Assembly (NCBI GenBank): GCA_003445035.1 | Contig: DLVV01000439.1 | Span: 2,057-20,009, forward strand | Direction: 5' to 3' | Source: Planctomycetaceae bacterium | GTDB lineage: Bacteria > Planctomycetota > Planctomycetia > Planctomycetales > Planctomycetaceae | DNA: 17,953 nucleotides | Shown: one piece after another, positions 11,467 through 17,953 of the stretch | How positions within the stretch are numbered: the stretch's first letter is position 1 | Layout: the number at the start of each line of letters is the position of its first letter | Position numbers and translations under genes: made by a program | Notes under the pieces: model-generated | Database searches by the model: none | Told to the model about the DNA's origin: nothing | What the model saw: only the letters and a program-made list of their open reading frames with translations

Positions 11467-14379
11467 ATGCCCTCCGCTTCCCTCCGTGAGTCGATCGTGC
11501 TCGAAGGGGTCCGGGTCCACAACCTCCAGGACCTCTCGCTCGAAATCCCTCTCAATCGCCTGGTCGTCGTCACCGGTATCAGTGGCAGCGGCAAGAGCAG
11601 CCTGGTTTTTGAGACCCTGGCGGTGGAGGGTCGGCGACGGTACATCGAGACGCTTTCGCCGTCAGCCCGTGGATTGCTCGAACGACTCGACCGCCCCGAC
11701 GCCGACCGTATCGAGTCGGTGCCGCCGACGATCGCCATTCGCCAGGGCACCAGCCGTGCGGGTGCCCGTGAGACGGTGGGAACGACGACGGAGATCCATG
11801 ACCTGCTGACCCTGCTGTTTGCACGAGTCGGCACCATCGTCTGTCCGGAATGCGAGATCCCCGTCGAATCGTCTTCGGTCGACTCGATCGCCCAGACCCT
11901 TGTGAACCTCCCCGACGGCCTGAGATTCCAGGTCGCGTTCGAGGTGGCCACCCACGAGCCCGACAAGGAGCAGCAGCGACCACAACTGGCCGAGGAGGGA
12001 TTCCGCCGCCTGGCGATCGTCGATGGCGACGACCGGACCCGCACCATTGTCGATCTCGACGACGTCGACGATGACCAACTCGAAACCGCCTGGGTCATTC
12101 TCGACCGGCTCACCACGGGAGCCGCTGATCAAAGCCGGATCGAGGAAAGTGTCGAGCAGGCAATCGGCTACGGCGATGGCCGCTGCCTGGTGCTGCTGGC
12201 CGATTCGGACCCCACTCCTCCGAGTCGACAGGTGACCGTCGACGGGAAGTCCTGGAGCGTCACGGACTGGTCGACGGGCACCGCCTGCAGTGGGTGCCGA
12301 CGACGGTTCGCCAGACCCGAGCCTCGCCTGTTCAGTTTTCACAGTCCACTGGGAGCCTGCCCCTCCTGCCGTGGTTTCGGAAGCGTCCCGGTCATCTCGT
12401 TCGCCAAGCTCGTCCCCGATCCCCGGCTGAGCCTCCGCGAGGGGGCCATCGTGGCCTGGACCACCCCGGCCTACTCTCACGAACTCGACGAATTGATCGA
12501 CCTGGCGGCCGACTACGGCATCCCGGTCGACGTACCATTCTCGGACCTGTCGCCCGAACATCTCGCACTGATCACACACGGTGTGCCCGAACGGGACTTT
12601 GGCGGACTCGATGGATTCTTCGATTGGCTCCAACGGCACCGTTACAAGCTCTCGGTCCGGGTCTTCCTCAACCGTTGGCGGGCCTACGACACCTGCACCG
12701 CCTGCGACGGAGCCCGCCTGCAGCCCGACGCCCTGGCGGTGCATCTGCCCGGCTCCGACGCCTTCCCCTCCGACATCTCCACGATCGACCGTCTCTCGTC
12801 AATGCCGGTCGCCGATCTGCGAGAGGCACTGGCCAGCTACCGGGACCACTCAGAGAACCTCCCCGAAGATCTTCGGCACACCGTCCTGGATCCCCTGCTC
12901 GCTCGCCTCGGCTGCCTCCATCGGACCGGACTGGACTACCTGACTCTCGACCGCCCTCTCCGCACGCTTTCCGGTGGAGAAGCCCGCAGGGTGCTGCTGA
13001 CACAGGCACTCGGATCGGACCTGGTCAACACGCTCTACGTACTCGACGAACCCACCGCGGGCCTGCACGCCGAGGATGTCGAGCGGCTGCTGGAGGTGAT
13101 CACTGAACTGGTCGAGCGGGGCAACAGCGTGGTGATGGTCGAACACGACACGTCGATCGTCACCGCGGCCGACCAGGTCGTCGACATTGGCCCGGGAGCC
13201 GGGCGAGACGGTGGAAGACTGGTCTTCCAGGGCCCTCCCGAAGATCTGTCCTCCTGCGACGACTCCCTGACCGGAGGCCACCTCTGTGGACGGCTCCCCG
13301 AATCATCCGGTGACCCGGAATCATCTCCGGAAACGACACCCTCCGAGCTGGGCACGATCACGCTCAGGGGAGCCACCCGGCACAACCTGGCGGGAATCGA
13401 CGTGTCGTTTCCACTCGGAAAACTCGTCGCCGTCGTCGGTGCCAGTGGCAGCGGCAAGAGCAGCCTGGTTGAAGAGACACTCCATCCGGCTCTCTGCCGG
13501 GCACTGGACCAACCGATCCCCGCGGAACTGCTCGGCATCGAATGCTGGGACTCGATCCAGGGGCACGAGGCGATCGAACAGGTCCTGCTGGTCGATTCGT
13601 CACCGATCGGTCGCTCGGCCCGGTCGATCCCGGCCACCTACCTCAAGGCATTCGACGACATCCGTCGCCTGTTCGCGGCAACGGCCGAATCGAAGCAAAG
13701 GGGCTACACGGCCCGGCAGTTCAGTTTCAACACCGCCGGGGGTGGTCGTTGTGAAATGTGCGGGGGCACCGGCGAGATCGAAGTCGACATGCAGTTCCTG
13801 GCCGACATCCGCACAACCTGCCCCGAGTGTGGAGGACGGCGATTCGGCCGCGAGGTTCTGGAGGTGACCCACCGCGGCCGCTCGATCGCCGACGTGCTCG
13901 AAATGACCGTCGACGAGGCGTTCGGCTATTTCCGGGGCGAACACCGAATCCGACGCCGACTGCAGCCGCTCCGCGAAGTCGGCCTGGACTACCTCCCGCT
14001 CGGCCAACCCACCACGACACTCTCGGGAGGAGAGTCCCAGCGACTGAAACTGGCGTCGTTTCTCTCGGCCGGAGCCACGCGGCGCACGCTGTTCCTGCTG
14101 GACGAACCGACCACCGGCCTGCACCCGGCTGACGTGGAGACGTTGCTCGGATGCCTGGGCACACTGATTTCGGTCGGCCACACGGTGGTGGTCATCGAAC
14201 ACCATCTCGAACTGATCGCTCGAGCCGACCACGTGATCGAACTGGGTCCCGGTGGCGGCCCCAACGGGGGACATCTGGTCGCGGTCGGCACGCCGGCCGA
14301 ACTCTCCTCGCACGCCGACTCGGTAACAGGCCGACACCTGGCGTGTTACAATCAGCGGCCCCGTAAGGTCGCGAAGTAA
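11467..14379 (+). CDS. uvrA: UvrA-family DNA-damage-recognition ABC ATPase, divergent (possible UvrA paralogue)
   Basis: This 970-aa protein has the full UvrA layout. It has two ABC ATPase modules: Walker A GISGSGKSS (37-45) and GASGSGKSS (658-666), signatures LSGGE (501-505 and 852-856), and Walker B with DEP at 527-529 and 879-881. The zinc modules are present: C274-x2-C277 with C298-x2-C301 followed by GFG, and C762-x2-C765 with C785-x2-C788 (19-residue spacing). Regions matching the UvrB-binding domain (about 125-250) and the DNA-binding insertion (about 310-430) are both there. UvrA dimers find lesions and load UvrB in nucleotide excision repair. Several normally strict motifs differ: VEGRRRYIETLSPSARGLL, PPTIAIRQGTSRAGA, and LSGGEARRVLLTQALGSDL followed by EPTAGLHAEDV. 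This suggests a second UvrA-type protein rather than the main one. No clear Shine-Dalgarno precedes the ATG. Confidence 0.88.
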   Translation: MPSASLRESIVLEGVRVHNLQDLSLEIPLNRLVVVTGISGSGKSSLVFETLAVEGRRRYIETLSPSARGLLERLDRPDADRIESVPPTIAIRQGTSRAGARETVGTTTEIHDLLTLLFARVGTIVCPECEIPVESSSVDSIAQTLVNLPDGLRFQVAFEVATHEPDKEQQRPQLAEEGFRRLAIVDGDDRTRTIVDLDDVDDDQLETAWVILDRLTTGAADQSRIEESVEQAIGYGDGRCLVLLADSDPTPPSRQVTVDGKSWSVTDWSTGTACSGCRRRFARPEPRLFSFHSPLGACPSCRGFGSVPVISFAKLVPDPRLSLREGAIVAWTTPAYSHELDELIDLAADYGIPVDVPFSDLSPEHLALITHGVPERDFGGLDGFFDWLQRHRYKLSVRVFLNRWRAYDTCTACDGARLQPDALAVHLPGSDAFPSDISTIDRLSSMPVADLREALASYRDHSENLPEDLRHTVLDPLLARLGCLHRTGLDYLTLDRPLRTLSGGEARRVLLTQALGSDLVNTLYVLDEPTAGLHAEDVERLLEVITELVERGNSVVMVEHDTSIVTAADQVVDIGPGAGRDGGRLVFQGPPEDLSSCDDSLTGGHLCGRLPESSGDPESSPETTPSELGTITLRGATRHNLAGIDVSFPLGKLVAVVGASGSGKSSLVEETLHPALCRALDQPIPAELLGIECWDSIQGHEAIEQVLLVDSSPIGRSARSIPATYLKAFDDIRRLFAATAESKQRGYTARQFSFNTAGGGRCEMCGGTGEIEVDMQFLADIRTTCPECGGRRFGREVLEVTHRGRSIADVLEMTVDEAFGYFRGEHRIRRRLQPLREVGLDYLPLGQPTTTLSGGESQRLKLASFLSAGATRRTLFLLDEPTTGLHPADVETLLGCLGTLISVGHTVVVIEHHLELIARADHVIELGPGGGPNGGHLVAVGTPAELSSHADSVTGRHLACYNQRPRKVAK

Positions 14380-14415
14380 TGTGACCCGGCGGGAGCCGCC
14401 GTAGTCGGCCTGGAC

Positions 14416-14431
14416 CGTTAAAGGAGTGACG
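14416..14431 (+). promoter_or_regulatory. RBS in hairpin loop directly abutting dnaE start
   Basis: CGTTA-AAGGAG-TGACG forms a 5-bp stem (one G-U pair) whose 6-nt loop is the Shine-Dalgarno core. The ATG at 14432 follows with no gap. The ATG is preferred over the in-frame GTG at 14426, which overlaps the Shine-Dalgarno itself. Confidence 0.5.
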
Positions 14432-17400
14432 ATGTCCGACTCACCCCCGTTCGCGCACCTGCACTGCCACTCGCACTACAGCCTGCTCGACGGCGCCAAC
14501 CGCATCCCGAACCTGGTGGCCAAGGTCAAGGCCGACGGGATGAACGCGCTGGCCCTGACCGACCACGGCAATCTCTACGGGGCCGTGCAGTTCTACAACG
14601 AGTGCCGCAAGCAGGACATCAACCCGGTGCTCGGCTACGAGGCCTATGTCGCCCCAGGTCACCGCACCGATCGGACACCTTCGAAGAACAAGGAGGCCTC
14701 CTACCATCTGACCCTGCTGGCCCGCAATCGCACCGGTTTCCAGAACCTGATGGCACTCTCGTCACTGGCTTACCTGGAGGGCTTCTACTACAAGCCACGG
14801 ATCGACAAGGAAATCCTCGAAGCTCACAGCGAGGGCCTGATCTGTCTCTCCGGCTGTGCCTCGAGTGAACTCTCGCACTACATCCTCGCCGGGCGGGACG
14901 ACGAAGCGGCCGAATTGGTCAACTGGTACCAGAAGGTCTTTGGCGAGAACCTCTACCTCGAGATCCAGAACGCCGGATTGCGGATTCAGCAGGAGTGCCT
15001 GGTCGGAACCGTCGACATCTCCCGCCGCGCCGGGATCCCCCTGGTCGCCACCAACGATTCGCACTACCTCGAGCGAGACGACGCCGAGGCACACGACGTC
15101 CTGTTGTGCGTCAACACGCGGACGGTCATCTCCGACGAACGCAGAATGCAGCTGGAGGGCGACGAGTTCTTTGTCAAATCGCCCGAGCAGATGTACGAGG
15201 CGTTCCCCGAACACCACGAGGCGGTGGCCCTGTCTCAGCAAATCGCCGAGGGAGTGGACATCGACCTCGATTTCACCACGCGGCACTTTCCGGTGTTTCA
15301 CTCACCGGACAACAAAAGCGACACGGTGTACCTCCGGGAACTCTGCGAGGAACGGCTCGCCTGGCGTTACCCCGAACAGGTCACCCCCGAGGTCCTCGAA
15401 CGCCTCGACGATGAGTTGCGGATCATCGAGGAGATGGGTTACTCGAGCTACTTCCTGATCGTTTGGGACTTCGTCCGTTTCGCGATGGAGGAGGACATCC
15501 CCTGCCAGGCCCGCGGATCGGCCTGCGGTTCGCTGGTCGCCTACCTGCTGGGACTCAGCAACGTCTGTCCGCTGAAGTACGACTTGCTGTTCGAGCGGTT
15601 CCTGGACCCAAGTCGAAACGAGCCGCCCGATATCGACATCGACTTCTGTCGCGACCGACGGCAACGGGTGATCGATTACACCAAAGAGAAGTACGGCGAG
15701 GCGAACGTGGCCCAGATCGGGACCTTCGGCACGCTGAAGGCCAAGGCCGCCATCCGGGATGTCGGCCGTGCCCTGGATGTTCCGCTTTCCCGGGTCGACG
15801 AGATCGCCAAGATGGTGCCCGACACGCTGGGTATCACCATCGAGAAGGCACTCGAGGAGAGCCCCGACCTCGACGAGCAATACAACGCCGACCCCCAGAT
15901 CAAGCGACTGATCACCATCGCGATACGGCTCGAGGGACTGGCCCGCAGCGCCGGCACACACGCGGCCGGCGTGGTGATCGGCAAGGAGGCTCTCGAGAAA
16001 TACGTGCCCCTCCAGAGGATCACCGGCAAGGAGGACGTGATCACCCAGTGGCGGGACAAGGATGTCGAGCAGGCCGGCCTGTTGAAGATGGACTTCCTCG
16101 GACTCCGCAACCTCACCATCCTCGACAAGACCGTCAAGAACGTCCGCACGACGCACGGCACCGAAATCAACCCGATCGAACTGCCGCTCGACGACGAGGC
16201 GACCTTCGCGCTGCTCCAGCGAGGGGAAACCAAGGGCATCTTCCAACTCGAAAGCGCCGGCATGCGCGACCTGTTGACCAAGATGCGTCCCGACTGCTTC
16301 GACGACATCATCGCCACCAGTGCCCTCTACCGCCCGGGGCCTCTCGAGGGAGGGATGGTGATGACCTACGTCGACGTCAAGCACGGTCGCGAACCGGCGC
16401 CGAAGGTGCACCCCATCGTCGATGAACTGCTCGTGGAGACCTACGGAGTGATGGTCTACCAGGAACAGGTGATGCGGATCCTCAACCGCGTCGGCGGCAT
16501 CGAACTTTCCAGCGCGTACCGTTGCATCAAGGCGATCAGCAAGAAGCAGATCGAAGTGATGCAGCGTTTCCGCCAGGAATTCGTCGAGGGCGCCCGCACC
16601 CGTGACTTGCCCGAACCCCGGGCGATCGAACTCTTCGACATGATCGAAAAGTTCGCCGGATACGGATTCAACAAGTCGCACTCGACCGCCTACGGAGCGG
16701 TCGCCTACCAGACCGCCTATTTCAAGGCCCACTTTCCCGTCGAGTTCATGGCGGCACTGCTTTCCTGCGAAATGGAAGACACCGACCGGATCGCCGACCA
16801 CATCGACGACTGCCGCCGGATGCGACTCGATGTGCACCCCCCCTGCGTGAACCACTCGGAAGTCGAGTTTCAAGTCGAGGATGGCGGGATCCGTTTCGGA
16901 CTGGCCGCGATCAAAGGCGTGGGAGCCTCGGCCGTCTCGGCGATCGTGGCCGCACGAAAATCCGGTGGACCGTTCCACGACATCTTCGACCTGACCGAAC
17001 GAGTCGAACCCAGGTCGGTCACGAAGAACGTGCTCGAAATCCTGGTCAAGAGCGGTGCGTTGGACGACCTGGGCCCCCATCGAAATCAGCACACCCAGGT
17101 GGTCGAGAGAGCTGTCCAGTCGGCCGTGGCTCACCACCGCGACAAAGCCCGCGGCCAGAAGAACCTCTTCGGGGACAGTGAACAGGAAGAGCAGTTGCAA
17201 ACCGAGTTGCCCGACGCTCCCGAATGGCCGGAGAACCTGCAGCTGTCGATGGAGAAGGAGGTCCTCGGTTTCTACCTGACCTCTCATCCGCTCACCCAGC
17301 ACACCACCGTCATCTCGCGACACGCAACCCACAGCGTGATCGACACCGGCAGCCTGGACGAGGGCACCGAGGTGTTGCTGGGCGGGATGATCTCATCGAT

Positions 17401-17926
17401 CCGCACCTCCCAGACCCGCCGGCCAACTCGCAACGGGCACACCCGGTTCGCCAACTTCAATTTTGAGGATCCCGGCGGCAATGTCCGCTGCATCATCTGG
17501 CCCGAGGACTTCAATCGGCTTGGCGAGAAATTGGAACCCGAGACCTGCCTGTTCCTGCAGGGCAAGGTCGACCGGCGAGGCCGGGAACCCTCGATCGTCG
17601 TCCACAACGTCCTGACCAAAGAGGAAGCCGAGCGGGAGTTCACCAGGCAACTGGCGATCAAGTTTCGGAGAGGCGTTCACTCCAGGGCCGACATGAACCG
17701 CACCCGAGAGATCCTGGGACGGTATCCCGGCCGGGTCGAGGTCGTGGTCATCATCGAGTCGACGCGAGCGGATGACGAAGCGACACCGGTTCGCTATATC
17801 ATGTCGACACCCAATGATCTCCGCGTTTCGTGTTCGCAGGAACTGCAGACCGAACTTGGTGCGGTGCTCGGGGAGACCGATTTCGAGTTCCATTCCAACA
17901 ATCGTCGGCGAAGCGTCATCGCCTGA
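14432..17926 (+). CDS. dnaE: DNA polymerase III alpha subunit (replicative DnaE)
   Basis: This 1164-aa protein is full length for DnaE1-type replicative polymerases. The N-terminal PHP domain has HLHCHSHYSLLDG (H9, H11), LTDHGN (D44, H45), GYEAY (E70) and NDSHYL (H211), so the metal-site residues that are degenerate in E. coli look intact. The polymerase domain has ARGSACGSLVAYLLGL and PPDIDIDF with catalytic D400 and D402. It also has LLKMDFLGLRNLTI with D554, matching E. coli D401, D403 and D555. FNKSHSTAYG, the tandem helix-hairpin-helix region (AIKGVG) and the OB-fold domain (GGMISSIRT, FNFEDPGGNVRCIIWP) follow in the normal order. The gene lies 52 nt after the UvrA-like gene. A TACAAT box at 14347-14352 inside the end of that gene could be a weak promoter. 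The last 27 bases of the window hold no feature beyond a TCACGTGA palindrome. Confidence 0.97.
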   Translation: MSDSPPFAHLHCHSHYSLLDGANRIPNLVAKVKADGMNALALTDHGNLYGAVQFYNECRKQDINPVLGYEAYVAPGHRTDRTPSKNKEASYHLTLLARNRTGFQNLMALSSLAYLEGFYYKPRIDKEILEAHSEGLICLSGCASSELSHYILAGRDDEAAELVNWYQKVFGENLYLEIQNAGLRIQQECLVGTVDISRRAGIPLVATNDSHYLERDDAEAHDVLLCVNTRTVISDERRMQLEGDEFFVKSPEQMYEAFPEHHEAVALSQQIAEGVDIDLDFTTRHFPVFHSPDNKSDTVYLRELCEERLAWRYPEQVTPEVLERLDDELRIIEEMGYSSYFLIVWDFVRFAMEEDIPCQARGSACGSLVAYLLGLSNVCPLKYDLLFERFLDPSRNEPPDIDIDFCRDRRQRVIDYTKEKYGEANVAQIGTFGTLKAKAAIRDVGRALDVPLSRVDEIAKMVPDTLGITIEKALEESPDLDEQYNADPQIKRLITIAIRLEGLARSAGTHAAGVVIGKEALEKYVPLQRITGKEDVITQWRDKDVEQAGLLKMDFLGLRNLTILDKTVKNVRTTHGTEINPIELPLDDEATFALLQRGETKGIFQLESAGMRDLLTKMRPDCFDDIIATSALYRPGPLEGGMVMTYVDVKHGREPAPKVHPIVDELLVETYGVMVYQEQVMRILNRVGGIELSSAYRCIKAISKKQIEVMQRFRQEFVEGARTRDLPEPRAIELFDMIEKFAGYGFNKSHSTAYGAVAYQTAYFKAHFPVEFMAALLSCEMEDTDRIADHIDDCRRMRLDVHPPCVNHSEVEFQVEDGGIRFGLAAIKGVGASAVSAIVAARKSGGPFHDIFDLTERVEPRSVTKNVLEILVKSGALDDLGPHRNQHTQVVERAVQSAVAHHRDKARGQKNLFGDSEQEEQLQTELPDAPEWPENLQLSMEKEVLGFYLTSHPLTQHTTVISRHATHSVIDTGSLDEGTEVLLGGMISSIRTSQTRRPTRNGHTRFANFNFEDPGGNVRCIIWPEDFNRLGEKLEPETCLFLQGKVDRRGREPSIVVHNVLTKEEAEREFTRQLAIKFRRGVHSRADMNRTREILGRYPGRVEVVVIIESTRADDEATPVRYIMSTPNDLRVSCSQELQTELGAVLGETDFEFHSNNRRRSVIA

Positions 17927-17953
17927 GAGACCCGATCACGTGACAGATTCCCC

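Noticed and set aside
11662..12744. Minus-strand open frame of 360 codons inside the UvrA-like gene
   Set aside because: It is antisense to the first ATPase half and UvrB-binding region; it has no recognisable motif.
14388..14400. GGCGG-GAG-CCGCC hairpin as terminator of the UvrA-like gene
   Set aside because: The stem is 5 bp and no T-run follows; it is a weak structure in GC-rich DNA.
15302..17332. Minus-strand open frame of 676 codons inside dnaE
   Set aside because: It is fully antisense to conserved dnaE coding sequence, with no start signal or recognisable domain.
17936..17943. TCACGTGA palindrome after dnaE
   Set aside because: An 8-bp palindrome at the window end, with no second copy or context; expected by chance.

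Overview
The window is GC-rich bacterial chromosome, gene-dense on both strands, and most likely comes from a planctomycete (Planctomycetia). The main evidence is an operon with the gene content of the Planctomycetes-Verrucomicrobia (PVM) type bacterial microcompartment (BMC). The style of its housekeeping neighbours is consistent. No database search was possible, so the taxon is inferred. No stretch longer than 300 bases lacks a gene; the largest gap is the 233-nt divergent region 10583-10815. I saw no tRNA, rRNA, CRISPR array or insertion sequence.

Region 1 (1-8872, all minus strand) is a BMC operon read from right to left: DeoR-family regulator, PduL phosphotransacylase, two BMC-H hexamer shell proteins, an acetate-kinase-family enzyme, a BMC-P pentamer, a CoA-acylating aldehyde dehydrogenase, a second BMC-P, an uncharacterised cargo-like protein, a third BMC-P, a class II aldolase, and a class I-aldolase-like TIM-barrel protein that runs off the left edge. 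The inferred pathway is that of fucose/rhamnose-degrading PVM compartments. The aldolase splits a 6-deoxyketose-1-phosphate into DHAP and L-lactaldehyde. The dehydrogenase then makes an acyl-CoA, PduL converts it to an acyl phosphate, and the kinase makes ATP and the free acid. Four proteins carry amphipathic terminal helices that look like encapsulation peptides; the kinase carries none. The sugar kinase/isomerase, lactate dehydrogenase and any BMC-T trimer are not in the window.

Region 2 (8873-10582, minus strand) holds a 151-nt upstream region with three 10-bp phased repeats (candidate DeoR operator), then purN and a signal-peptide/one-TM protein of unknown function directly upstream of it.

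Region 3 (10583-17953, plus strand) holds a RimI-like acetyltransferase, a divergent UvrA-family ATPase and the replicative polymerase DnaE, closely spaced.

The most unusual observations are: (i) an acetate-kinase-family enzyme whose normal active-site Arg, His and Asp are replaced; (ii) an EP-bearing protein that combines a EutT-like motif with an apparently catalytically dead RpiB-like domain; (iii) a recurring small hairpin at several start codons that places the Shine-Dalgarno sequence in its loop; and (iv) a probable extra cargo protein, the TIM-barrel protein, whose repetitive C-terminal linker is cut by the window edge.
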